A stretch of DNA of 64,000 nucleotides, from the NCBI GenBank assembly GCA_030272585.1, contig BSYQ01000002.1, positions 1,302,001 to 1,366,000 on the forward strand. Reading direction: 5' to 3'. The stretch is from Bryopsis sp. KO-2023 (Eukaryota; Chlorophyta; Ulvophyceae; Bryopsidales; Bryopsidaceae). The position numbers and the translations under genes were made by a program. This document shows positions 8,784 to 20,322 of the stretch, one piece after another. Every line of letters starts with the position of its first letter. The stretch's first letter is position 1. The notes beneath the pieces were generated by a model. That model was not told the origin of the DNA. It worked only from the letters and a program-made list of their open reading frames with translations, and ran no database searches.

Positions 8784-9880
8784 GGACTTGTGAAAACCTA
8801 GTGCCGTGTTCACAAAGGGAAGAAGCCATGACACTCTTTTACTTTTCCCCAAAACGGATCGTCAAGGGTGTTGAACGAGTGAGCCTTACAAAGATGGAGG
8901 AGCGTTGGGTGGAAAAGGGCCTCTTCTGGGAGCATGGAAACAGACCGCAGGAAAGTTGAAGCTCGAGGTAGCCAGGCGCAGGTCGCGGTAGAGTGGCCAA
9001 ATCAGTCACCATCAAACACCACCAGAAACCGGCGTATGTTGGGCTGCAGCTTGACTAGAAGCAGCAAGAATAATACAGGCATCAACAGGGTCTTATTTTG
9101 TTTTTGTGATCAGAAGTCGCTTGAGGATTCACCAAACATGGTCCCGATCGGAGAGAACCTGCAGGAGGTTTTTCTCGAGGAGGAAGGGAGTGATGTGGTG
9201 TTGACTGTTGTAACGTAGTTTGCACAGTCGAACAAAAGAGGACGCGCGTGAAAGTTCTTTTCAGGTTGGACTACGAGCTGGAGGATTTCTGTACTTCTGG
9301 TGGTCACGACGGCACAGACTTTACTACTACATCCCAGAGCTTGGGTTATTGGACCGCGTCTGGAGAAACAGCGCCGCCACTTGAGTGAGGTGCCTGGAGA
9401 AAGAGAAAAATTGTTGCGCGCCCTGGAGGGAGGAACCTTGTTGCGCGAGACCGCCAGCGAGGGAAGTTCGCATGATCCTCATTTCAAACTAACGAAAGAA
9501 AGGGGAGGAGTGACGCCAGTGGATCCGGGAAGAGGTGGACGTCACTTGGGTGGTCCAGTTTTCGGCCACCACCACAGGAGGAGAGAGTGATCAATGGCCA
9601 GACCCTGGATCCTGTTTTCAGATGGAGATACTCAGGGGTAACCGGTCTGACGACGGGTCTGCAGAGCGGGCTGGCGATCAAACCTTGTGTGGCGCGGCGG
9701 GTGCGCACCGTGCGACACAAGTCGGGGGAAAGCATATCGTCAGTTTCGGTTGCTGTGGGTCGTTTTGAATGCTCGACTTCGGTCGGTCGAGGGTTGAGGT
9801 GTGCGCGCTATATGTGATTGAACCGTACAAGAAAGAGGTCCTCGCTCCTCCCTATGCGTGGGACCAAGAAAAAACAAAAA
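8784..9880. other. Intergenic, no supported gene
   Basis: Relatively GC-rich sequence with several overlapping short open frames on both strands, none longer than about 95 codons and none with a recognisable motif. It could be a decayed coding region. Confidence 0.3.
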
Positions 9881-11700
9881 AAACAAAAACAAAGAAACGA
9901 AAAATGGATGATAAAAAACGACCTGTCAGTTTTTTTCTCCCCACTTCCCCGACACTCCTTTTGAACTCAGGTCAGCTGAGGGGTGGCGGGTGGACTTTCT
10001 CTGCGAGTTTTTATTTTTTGCTGGATTGGTTGATTGCAAAAGAAAAGAATATCCCCGAGGTGCGTATCGTTCAGCAGAAACGGCTGATTTGGCTAGAACT
10101 AGCCTTTTTTTTTTTCCTTCTCCAGGAGGGAGGAAGTTTCGGGCTATTTCTGTAACACACACGAAATATCACGTGGATCCACGTGTCCATCAAGTCACAG
10201 CACGAGCCCTTGACCTTCTTTTTGGGTTATCTGGAAGCGCAGCGGTTTTTTTCGGGTTTTTTCCGTTTTCTCTAGGGATGGGGAGGAAAAGGGATACACG
10301 CCGGCGGGGTTAGGTGTGGAAAAAACAATGCGTTCGAGAGAAAAAAGGATTTCGACCAGAAAATAGACAGGATGTATGGTTTTCTTTCTCTTTTTTTTCG
10401 ATACGCAGGTCAAGTAAAAGGATCTCGGGAAACGCAGGTTTTTTTTGTTTTTTTTTTCTTTTTCCTACCCTGCAGGGTTTCTTGTTTACATTTTTTCTCT
10501 TGGAGAAAGTTTCTGGAAAAGAGGGCAGTTTTCCAGTTATTTTTTAATTGTATGAAAGGTTCCTTGAAAAAAGTTGAAAGGAAAAGATTGAAGGAAAAAT
10601 GTTTAACTTTTTTTTTTTTTTTTGATCTTCCACAGGGTTTAGGAAAAAATTAGTGGATGGAAGAAACCTGAAAAAAAACGAAAAAAATGTAAGGGAAAGG
10701 GGGCAAAAAGAAAACAGCTCCTCGGTAATTTTGAGTTTTTTTCTTTTTATAAAATTTTTAGCTTTTTAGTTTTCATTTCTTTTCATCTCATAATTATTGT
10801 TCTTTTTCTTATACCTTGATTTCAGAGTGTGAATTTTTAGGTTTTTATTTTATTTAATAACTTCTACTTTTCTCCTTCTACAGGAAATGAACCACTGAAA
10901 AAAAAAGAAGAGGAAAATGTGCTGCTCTTCAACCAACATTCACTTGGTAATTGGATCAATCAGAGTTTCGTTTTGTAATTTTTGACAGTCTGTTCTTTTT
11001 TCCCTCTAAAATTAATGTAGTATTGTGTTTGCTGCAGTTTTTTTTTCCCTCTAAAATTAATGTAGTATTGTGTTTGCTGCAGTTTTTTTTTCTGTTTGCC
11101 TTTATTTATTTTTTTTTCTAAACCCAGGTGAATTTTGTCATCACAGAAAAATAAAAAGCGGGAAAGAATAGAGTGAAAATAGACTCGCTGGTTGTTTAAT
11201 TAATTAATTAATTTACTTATTTTGTTCCAACACAGAACTGTATATATCTATATATTTTTAAAAGTCAAAAATTGGGGCAAGTAAAAACAAACTAGCTGAT
11301 GATTTTTCCTAGTTATTCTTCGATGCACAGAAAAAAAAGGGTGTTCTTTTCTGAAAAAGAAAGGGGGAAGCGAAAAAGCCTTCACATTTTTTTTTCCTTT
11401 TTTAATAAAGGGACCAAAACAAAAAAAACCTTCCCATATATATATATTTTTCTTCTCCTAAATAGAGAGAGCAAAACAAAGAAAACCTTCAGGTTATTTT
11501 TTTCCCTTTTTGATAGAGACGGCAAAGAAAAACAAAAACCTTCACAGATTTTTGAATCTTTTTCTTATTAGAGGGAGCCCAAAAAAAACAAGCGGAGCAA
11601 GAAAAGGAGCACAGGGGGCAATGGCTCCCGAAAGACGCTTCGGCACCCAGAGGTTTTGTCGTGCACCTAGAAAAAACGGAAACGAAAAAAACAACAGAAA
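9881..11700 (+). other. T/A-rich, intron-like low-complexity region
   Basis: Long T and A runs carry repeated polypyrimidine-CAG junctions that look like 3' splice sites (ending near 10478, 10634, 10883, 11037, 11082) and GTAA junctions that look like donors (10725 and 10947). The segment 10884-10946 sits between a good acceptor and a good donor. An exon-like segment with matching sequence occurs on the opposite strand at 63599-63646. No long frame exists, so a spliced or decayed transcript is only a suggestion. Confidence 0.35.
11001..11082 (+). repeat. Tandem duplication, 45-bp period
   Basis: Two copies of a unit running from TCCCTCTAAAATTAATG to TTTGCTGCAG, starting at 11001 and 11046, identical by eye apart from the length of the joining T run. 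Confidence 0.9.
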
Positions 11701-12100
11701 TATATGACTTCCTGTATATTGCTGTTGTTTATCTTTTTGAACCCCTAATATTTATTTTTGGTTCCATAAGTTTGTAGAGAAAACCTAAAATATTCTCCGG
11801 GTTCTAGGAAGCCATACCTATTCCTCACGTTTCAAACTCACCCCCCGCTCGTTATTTCAAGAAATCGGATGGTTGGAAGAATCTATTCAAGAATATTTCA
11901 AGCAATCGGATTCTTCCAACCATCTGGGATTGCTCAAAACCTTCACTAACAGAAAAGAAGACCTTGCCATTCTTGTGAGTGGGTTGAGTTGATCCGTATC
12001 AAGTGCTACGCACCGTCTTTGTCGCTAGGACACAGTACCATTGCTAGCTTGTGATTGCATCGACGTATATGTATTTATTACGGCCGTCCAACCACCATAA
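11701..12100. other. Intergenic, no gene seen
   Basis: AT-rich sequence with no open frame or repeat that I can support, apart from a short inverted pair around 11860-11925 (ATCGGATGGTTGGAAGAAT and its complement). Confidence 0.3.
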
Positions 12101-12640
12101 CAATGTCGTATATAAACATCATATATCAGGATGTTCTTTTAAAAATCATCTTGACCTGATATGTTCTACGCATACATACTATACTAGCTTGATCTCTTTA
12201 GAAGGAATGACGTTATGACCGTCCGCCAATGTAAAAATGATTTTGAGTTGATCCTCGCTCAAAAATATTATAGGTTTCCTTGATACTAGTTCTAATAAAT
12301 CATAACTTTAATAAGCTGAGCTGATTCACCTTTGAAAAAACGTGAGCTATTTTTGATACTTCGTGCAATCATGGTTAGAGCTAGTCCCTCTTCTCTTGAG
12401 CATCATAGACCAATAAGATATTTTGTGTGAGGCTAATTGAAGCAAAAACAACCCCTTTTGGTACGATATGGGCTAGCTCGACACTCGTGTAGAAAGGGTG
12501 ATCCCTCTTTCGCAATGACATAGGCTAACCTGATGCTTGATGTAAGAATAATTTGAGGCAACTCCCTATCGTTGAGCAATATATACGTGAACTTGGTGCT
12601 TGGAGTAACCATAAAGACTTAGGGGCCCTGAATTTTAAAA
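12100..12640 (+). repeat. Degenerate roughly 60-bp tandem repeats
   Basis: Successive diverged units share the core ACATAGGCTA(A/G)(C/T)C(C/T)GATGCTTG followed by TGTAAGAA. The pattern is seen by eye, and unit length and number are approximate. The same units occur at about 40790-41000, where they begin the second copy of dispersed repeat B. Confidence 0.5.
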
Positions 12641-13990
12641 TACTGGGATATGGATAACCACCAAACTCATATTTTTTTCTTTTTCTATTGCAAGAGCTGC
12701 AGTAAAGCTAACTGCAACAATGCCAGGAATTCAACATCTGCTAAGTATAGAAATACTTCTAAATAATCATAAAACAATATAAGCTAGCTTTGGCTACGTA
12801 CTTAGATCAAAAAAATTTGATAATGAGGTAACTAATATCACGATTGATAGCTCTACATAATTAAAACCAAAAACAACTAAACTTGCTTTATTTAACCCAT
12901 ATACTCGTTGTATAACGCTTCCACATGTTGCTTTTATTAAAAGCGATGCTTGTAGCCGACGCACCATCGCTCGGAGAAACTCTTGACTTTAAATGTTGTG
13001 TTCAAAAACAACGATAAATCCAGCCCTGGGATTCATCTTGCACCTATCTCTTGGGCGTGCGCATCACGTCTAATGACGTGCCCACGGGGTCTAAAGTGAA
13101 AAGTCCTCCGTTATCGCACGGCATGTATCCCGAGTGTCATCCTCCTAAGAGCGCGTGAAAAAGTAGAGGATGGAAGCGATGGGGATTTCTGGCTGGCCAG
13201 TCATCAACCTCCTCTATACAATTGGTGATAGATATGTTCTAAAAGGGCGAAAGAAAAAACGACTAATAATCTTGGAGGTCGTGAACATCATATGATTCCC
13301 TCGTTCGTTATAGTCATAAGGTCCTGTCACATTGTTTCTTCGTTAGATAGGTGGTTGTTGCCCTATTTATCTATCAACAGTTTCGTGAAAAGTCCTAATA
13401 ATACGTCTATCCGCATTTATTTAGTGCAATTAAATATCGTAGTGCCAAAATTACCTCGTGGAGCAGCTTCACAGATACGAGGGGTGAAACCGTGGCGAAG
13501 CCTTATTCTTCTTAGCTATTCTGAAATATAGGCGAATATATGCATGATTAATGTAATATAATACTTAATATATTTAAGTAGGCCATTACCACAAAGCCCC
13601 GTACAATATATCTTACCTTTTTTCAGACAGTTTCGGTGGCCCTACTTTGGATGAAGAAAATCAAAAAAATTTGTTTCAACAATCGTTTTGAGGGTTCCGA
13701 ATGAAACATTACATTTGGGGAGGACGCTTAAGTGATCTCCTTTTGGTCTATTGCTCTTTGACATTCAACCCAACAAACCTCCTTGGATCAACAAAATAAT
13801 TTGTCTAAGTGTGTGTCTCCTTTATGTCCTTGTTGGATATCTTTTAGACACAACAAATGACAAGACCATGACAAAAGTCTTAGGGAATAGGGAATGGAAA
13901 ATTATCCCGACCGTGGAGCAACCAAACTCTAAGATCCATTCTTGTAATCGACCCTTTTTAAAACTTGGCGGAATACATACATGACACTCA
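12400..13990 (+). repeat. Dispersed repeat B, copy 1 (about 1.5 kb)
   Basis: Collinear blocks match 40780-41830 on the same strand: the tandem units at the left, then 12830-12925 with 41018-41125, 13380-13500 with 41288-41415, and 13600-13970 with 41490-41800. The copies differ by many substitutions and indels. No shared open frame is preserved, so the family is unidentified and old. Confidence 0.6.
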
Positions 13991-14130
13991 ATTGATTATT
14001 TAAGAGATTGTCGCGACATCATTGCCTTCGTAACCTCTGTAGCTCTTCGTCTATAATAAATAAAACAACCTTCAATGCAAAAGTGAAGCATTCAACTTGT
14101 TTTCTTTCACGAAAGAGTGAGAATATTAAT

Positions 14131-14202
14131 TCCATAAACAAAAATACAGGATTTAGTTGCTAACTCTCCATAAACAAAAATACAGGATTTAGTTGCTAAC
14201 TC
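14131..14202 (+). repeat. Perfect tandem duplication, 2 x 36 bp
   Basis: The unit beginning TCCATAAACAAAAATACAGG and ending GCTAACTC occurs at 14131-14166 and again at 14167-14202 without a difference, so the duplication is recent. Confidence 0.95.
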
Positions 14203-17200
14203 TGTCTTCTTCAAGTTTTTGTTGATCTGCTCTTCTACTTTTTAAAGCACATGTGGGGCTGCGTCACAACGTGCATGTTTTGTGTAACCCAAGGCACTAT
14301 GCTTGAAAAATAGGCATCCAAACTATTTTTACTAGCGAGCTTAATTTCATTAAGCTCAAGCGGGAGTGTTGTTCATACCCATAGCTTGATGGTTGGTTAG
14401 AGAACATTAAGTCGCGCCATATGTTGCGTTGATCCGAAGTAGAGAGCTGGAAATCTGGTGCAACCAGAGGCGCACAACACCCCTTCACTGTGAAGATCGA
14501 TACTATTTTCTTGCGTGAATCGCTAAAAAGATTCAAAAGCAATATAACTAGAAACTCGATAAGAATCTAGGATTGATTGTAATGGTGACAAGTGGGCGAG
14601 GATCCGAAACGTAGCTATGAGCTTGACTCACCCATATATGCCCCATTTCCCTATTCTATCCAAATATTGACGAAGAAAATCGAAATTATCAGCAAAAGAG
14701 ACAAATTCGAAAAAGGAAAACAAGGTTGCCTCGAATGTCAAATGTCGAATGTATGTGACCCACCAAGATTCGATTATTCTAATGTAAAGAAAGGGTAATA
14801 GGCGGCTGGTGCCCTTATCTTTTCAACTAGATTTTCCAAAATCATTGTAATCTTATCGGCTCTTCATGAGCCCAAAAGTTGTCTCCACCTCGTCCAAAGA
14901 GCCCCAGTACCGGATTTAAATTTCAGTTTGTGGAGTTTGAGAAACATATTAAAAATAAATTTCCAAGAGACACCATCTGATCCCCTCCGGCAATCCTCTT
15001 TACGAAAATTGACTATAGGGGCACTCCCCTCGTGTGACAGTATCCCAGTTTCTTGTCGAAAAAGGGCGAGACACGTTGGCCCCGAGGTATTCCTGTCGGT
15101 CTCTCGGTTCTCACCTATAGGTAGATTGGACCACTTCTTTGGATCTTTTTGCGGTTTCCACCGAAGCCGTTTGGACCGATTCCTCGCAACACTTATGCTC
15201 AAGTACCTGCTATCCAAAAATGCATTTTTCGAGTGAACGCACAACACAAGGGGAATATATGTTATCTCTGTTTTAGAAACGGAAGGAATGTTCCTGGCGT
15301 CGTAACACGCAAGCACAATTTTTTCTGAGTACAATAGAGTGCACCCTACACTTCGATTCGAAGTATTTTATCAAACAATTTTTAGGAACGAACTTGTCCA
15401 TTGAGTCAACGAAAGGATAATGTTTGGTTCGCTTGGTGAACTAACCCCCACCTAGGCTCATTGACAAATGTTAGAACACCTCTCGGCACTACCTGCGTGC
15501 GTCCTATGAAAACGCAAGAGAAGCAAGATCAAACCTTGATCTTGAGCGACCCTTACTCCTACTTTTATTGTACCCGAATGTCCTAGAAAAAACAATCCGA
15601 GAATCATGATCAAATCTTCGCAGTTTTGAAGAGTCCTTGACTTCGTCCTCAATTGCTTAGTGCTGGTTCATGAATTTCTCCTCCATTCGGCCTACCAACG
15701 GTGTGTGTGGGTCCGTCTCATCCTGAGTTATTTCACTTCAACAACGATATTTTAACACATCATCTTGTTTGAAAAACCGAACACAACATTTGGTATCTAC
15801 TATCTGGTCTCGTACATAATGAACACATCTTCCCTATCTAGTAGAGAATTGTACCAAGGCACCATTCATTATCCCAGGCTGGGACGACTCGTGTGTTACT
15901 CTATCCGGCTTGTGTGTTCCCACCACGTTACGTCATTATAACTTGATAATCACTTTTGGTGATTCACGTCTTTATTTCAACCAATACGAGGCATCGCTTG
16001 GCGCTCCTTTCTCTAGGAGGTTGTCTTTTACGAGAGCGTATTTTCAATCGCAAATAGGGATGGGAACAAAAAATAGATTGGATCCACTCCCTTCACGACC
16101 TGAACGACAACAATGATAGGAGAGTTGGTGGAAATCAGGAACCGAAACATACATCCGACCTTGTCAATGCCCTTCCGTTTCAAATTAACCACGCAGTCCC
16201 AAATAATTCATTGTAAATACCCGGTCACCATTTAGAAATCTTTAATATATGAAAAGATCTTTGATCAAGAATGCGACGAATAATTTCTTGGAATAAACAT
16301 GCACGAGGTACTTATCCTTAAGGTGATATTGTTCAACGGTTTCGTTTTCGTTCGAATTCAAATCAAAACAATGGCGGTTAGTCTATCGTGATAAGGCATG
16401 TCGAGGGGTCCATATTCGATGTCTATTACGGTGAAATATATCCAAATCGAGGTAATATTATCAAATAATAACACTCTTCGTGGGTAGAAGAATAGTCACC
16501 TATGGTTAAACAGACCGATCCATCCTTCGGCGATCCATTGTGATCTATAGTTTTCACGACAACTTGGGTATGAATAGTAGTTGGTTGCAGAAACCTCCTT
16601 TTCTTGAGCGGACATACGTTCTAAGCAACCTCGCTATTTTTGTAACTGCTATTCTTCGAGCGCGTAAAGCTATTTCTCATCCGCAAACTTTATCACCAAT
16701 GAAGATGCATTAGAGGAACAAACACCAAGTACACCTTTTCATCTCATCTATTATATTCACTAACCCTTCACGGGGCCTGGCTAATGGCGAAACCAAGCCG
16801 CGTGCCGCTCGTAGAGGGTCTTAACGACCCTATCGACGGCTCCGCATGCTAGGCAGTGTGGCGTCGCGGCCTTCAAACGCTTCCGCGTTTCATCGCTATC
16901 CACGTTTTCCTATCGTGACCGTTTCCGAACAGACATATAAATTATCACCTCATACATTATATCATGTCACAAGAGCTGGAAAAAAGCTGTTGTATGTTGG
17001 CTTAAAAACTAAGAAACCAAAGTTGTCGACTTATAACGAATATGGAGCTGACTATCAAAGCCGTCAGTGGCCTCCCAAACGGCTTCAGGGCCTCCAAAAG
17101 GGCGGCGATATCGGTAAGAATGACGACGAAGACGAGGGTTTGTTACATTATCTCTCACGCGCTTCAAACGAGACCGAGAAGCTCGGTGGAGAGGAGCATA

Positions 17201-18361
17201 CATCATCATTTCTTGGTCGGGGCCAGCATCTATATCTCCCCAGAGCGGTCATCGTAGGTGCCACACTTCCTTCTGCCTCCTCCCCCCTCCTTGATAATGC
17301 CTTCTTCGGTGTAAAAACCATATTTGTTTTGGAAGTGTTGAATATAGAAGTCTTTTTGTAGCGCCGGCCTGGTGGACGTAACACTATTCGATGACAACTT
17401 ATGTAAGCATCTCCAAAAACACAACCATCAACCCAACACTCTCTATCTTAGCCTCGCACGCATAGCCGCACAGTTGCCTCAACAAGACCGTCCACAATAA
17501 CATCGGTAATATGTCGGTAGTTGACCATATCCCTGCAACATCTGTCGTGACTTGTAGTTGTTGAAGCGTTGCTGATTCAAAAACTTTTTCAGAAGCCCGA
17601 GTCTTTACTTCTGCCTTCGATCCTCCACGATCTTGGCATGTGCGAACCTCCTGCAAGGAATTAAACATAAACTTACCCAAGTCCCGATTCCTCTTGGACT
17701 GAGAGCAACTGTTGGTGAAAGCGTAGTGTACTTAAACCCTTGACCACTCCTCCAAGTCCCGGAGGATTTATTCGTGGTGAGAAGCGTGGAATTAAAGAAT
17801 GCGACTTGTCGCCCTTTCACCCTGCAGTTCTGCAAGGGAAGAAAGGTTTTGTCACCAGGGAACCCGTGGATGTAAGCTCATATGTAATTTTCGAAGCATG
17901 GTTGCTTCCCGTGAACAAGCACTCACTCTTCATTAACCAATCTTTTTTAACAATGGATCTTTCTCCAAAGAAATCATTTCATCGACTCAAGGAGCCACAC
18001 TATAAATACACCTTTTCTTGCTTCAAGCGAAGGAGTGGTGCGATCGTTTTAAAATAATGTTAACACTGTGCGACCAAAATTATATCCTTCCTTAAGAGGA
18101 ATTTATTGATTATTGCTTATTTCACTCTAGTGTTCCTCATCACCCCCCAGCATCTGAGCCTTGTCGTATACGATTGTTTCGTATTTTCCTTCATGGCGTC
18201 CCAATGAGCATCAATAACAACCTTCTTGGCTGCCGCCCCTCCGAATGAAATAGGACAAGTCAATACTTTGACAGAAAGCAACAGTGATCAAAAACAAGGA
18301 TAATTTGCTTTATCATTCTTTATGAGCATCTCGATGGTGAGCCTTCCCGTAACATTAAGAA
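14203..18361. other. Intergenic, no recognisable gene
   Basis: The longest open frames are 156 codons on the minus strand (14864-15334) and 171 codons on the plus strand (16846-17361). I recognise no domain in either. Both are within the range of chance or decayed coding sequence. Dispersed repeat C (17773-17951) is the only supported feature. Confidence 0.3.
17773..17951 (+). repeat. Dispersed repeat C, copy 1
   Basis: Aligns with 29655-29792. Shared elements in order are GTGGTG-G-AGCG, GAATTAAAG(A/G)ATGCGACT, AGGGAACCC(G/A)TGGA(T/C)GTAAGC and GGTCTTCATTAAC-like sequence. The second copy has internal deletions. Function unknown. Confidence 0.6.
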
Positions 18362-18892
18362 CTAACCACCCACGAACCAACCCCCTATCGTTGAATCACT
18401 GAAAAATCCCTTAGTCGGAAGCCACTTGCTTTCTCGAACCTTCTTTTGGTACATGGGTCTGAACCCTGTACGCACGAAATAGAGCCCGCTGTACTGGTTG
18501 ACGATCTGCTTCAACCTCCTCGACCACTGGTTTCGTATCGTTCGCTTCAAGCAAGCGGGGCAGTTTTCGGCCGGGAAGGGTGCGTCGAGATCTGGTATAG
18601 GTTCCACATTGTTGCCGAGGAGGGGCGTCCGGGTATTTTGCACCACGTCTTCGTTCTCAGGGAAGAAGCCAACTTCTCGATGGAAGCAAACCACCCAAGC
18701 TCCTAAGCGCAGTCCCGCATTGTGTGCCAGACATGTTATGTGCCGCTTGCACCCAACAAGATAACCATATTGGGGGCAGACGAGCCTTCCCGTGGCAGAG
18801 CACACCAAGCAGCCCGGGAGGTTGGCGTCCACTGTTACTTTTGTCGCTCCTGTCGTGTTTCCCATTTCCGTCGTTGCTATAGGTGGTATCAT
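18362..18892 (-). CDS. RING-like Cys/His domain downstream of retrovirus-like integrase
   Basis: Open frame of up to 176 aa on the minus strand, directly after the integrase remnant and offset from it by one base. It may once have been the C-terminal part of the same polyprotein. Ligand pattern: C28-x2-C31, C48-x2-H51-x2-C54-x2-H57, then CPAC followed by LKR. This is the same order as the chromovirus ORF3 (5073-6887), including the flanking -E-IP- and P-E segments before the last Cys pair. A conserved zinc domain of unknown function is the safe call; RING-like folding is inferred from spacing. The N-terminal ATG may not be the true start, and the gene may already be dead, since its upstream pol is. 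Confidence 0.55.
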   Translation of the reverse strand: MIPPIATTEMGNTTGATKVTVDANLPGCLVCSATGRLVCPQYGYLVGCKRHITCLAHNAGLRLGAWVVCFHREVGFFPENEDVVQNTRTPLLGNNVEPIPDLDAPFPAENCPACLKRTIRNQWSRRLKQIVNQYSGLYFVRTGFRPMYQKKVRESKWLPTKGFFSDSTIGGWFVGG

Positions 18893-18902
18893 ATCTTGTG
18901 TG

Positions 18903-19800
18903 TTAAAGCGCTTGCATCGTGTCTTCTAGATGATCGGACCAACTTCCTTCACGTTCCGAACGTATCTTACGAAGTCGATCAATCAAAGTGCAGTTATACC
19001 TTTCCACCAAACCGAGCGATTCATGTCGATGTGGACCTATAAAAACTTGCCGAGTCCTGTCAATAAGACACCATACCGAGATTTTTGTTGTATCATTATA
19101 ACTTGCATTATCGGATACCAAAGTTTTCATTGGTCCTTAACGTGCTCGCCATTTCATAAGATCATCCCGAATTTTTAATCCATTCACGTTTTTATGTCCA
19201 AACGCTTCACAAAGTCTCGTGCAAGAATCCACCATACAATGAATAAATCGGATACCTCCACGTCCCGGCACAAGCGGACCGATTACATCCATATAAATGC
19301 ATCCCCCGGGTCGCGCTCCAAAAGGTGGTGCTCCAAATGATATATGTCGTTGAAGAGGACGAAAACGAGTACAAATAGGGCAAAATCGAATGATTTTTCT
19401 TATCTCCTTTTCCGACATGACCACGTCTTCTTTTTGCAAAATGAAACGCATTTTTTTGGGTCCCCAATGTGCTTTCCAGTGGCACTCCCATACCTTATCT
19501 TCTTGTTGCGCAAGAGTTAACGTCGTAATCTTTGGTGCTTGGCGAGCGGTTGGTCTCAATAGTGAATCCGTTCCTTGGTGTAGATCTCCGGGTATAAATT
19601 GAAGTCGAAAATTCTCCTCATTTCCAAGTATCCACCCCTGAATGCACCCCACCAGAAGGAGCCGGGCATGCAAGAATGCTAGTTGACTGGTTTTATTGTT
19701 GATACTAACTTTGACCAAGCAGGGTTGGAAAGAATCGAGAACAGGGATGAAATGTGCTTTTTTTGCATTCGGCTCGTAGACTCGCTCAACACCACGCCCG
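18903..19800 (-). pseudogene. Decayed DDE integrase of a retrovirus-like element
   Basis: On the minus strand an HHCC zinc motif (HWKAHWG then CPIC) leads to the first catalytic Asp (YMDVIGPL). After a frameshift come the second Asp (VSDNASYN) and Glu (SLGLVERYNCTLIDRL). The order and motifs identify a retroelement integrase. The reading is split over two frames (19137-19946 and 18903-19130), so it is inactive. The Cys/His-rich frame at 18362-18892 follows with a one-base offset. Confidence 0.8.
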
Positions 19801-20322
19801 TACGGCACGTTTGTCGGGATTGGAAGTAACACCGGGAAAATTTCCCAAGTTCCATTGACGAACAATAGTTTCACTATTCGTTTGTGCCACCGTTGAAATG
19901 CTTCCTCGAAAACCTTTCGTTTGTTGACATGCCCAAAGAAGAGCACGGAGTTCTCCCAAGTATGACGAGGTTAATTCTTCAATCCGCTTGCTTCCCAAAT
20001 CGACCAAATGCTTCTCCCCCTCCTCATCTCCTGCAAAGAGAAAAAAGCCCGCAAAATTGCCCGACCAATCGCTATAAAGCAAAAATTTTGCGATAGGCAT
20101 ATTTGGCATTCTTAAGGCATGGTGATTCTTAAGAGTATCGGTCACAATTTGATGTGTAAGCGTGGTAATGTCTTCCCACCGTTCTTGTGGCAAGAGCTTC
20201 ATCTTAGCCAATTGAAGATATTTTCGAAGAGGCGCTATGTGACGCTCGAACGTCGGCACATGTTGACGGCAATAGGTAAAAATCCCTATTACCCGCTCCA
20301 AATCTTTCATACTTTGAATCAT
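19786..20322 (-). pseudogene. RT connection and RNase H remnant
   Basis: Continuous minus-strand frame following the RT. The RNase H start reads LLYSDWSGNFAGFFLFAG (catalytic Asp), then SSYLGELRALLWACQ (catalytic Glu) and TNSE, where TDNE would be expected for the third acidic site. It joins the integrase only by a frameshift at about 19790-19800. A related RNase H fragment lies on the plus strand at 56982-57310. Confidence 0.75.

Noticed and set aside
14864-15334. 156-codon minus-strand frame as a gene
   Set aside because: No motif, no neighbour context and no clear start; not distinguishable from chance in 64 kb.
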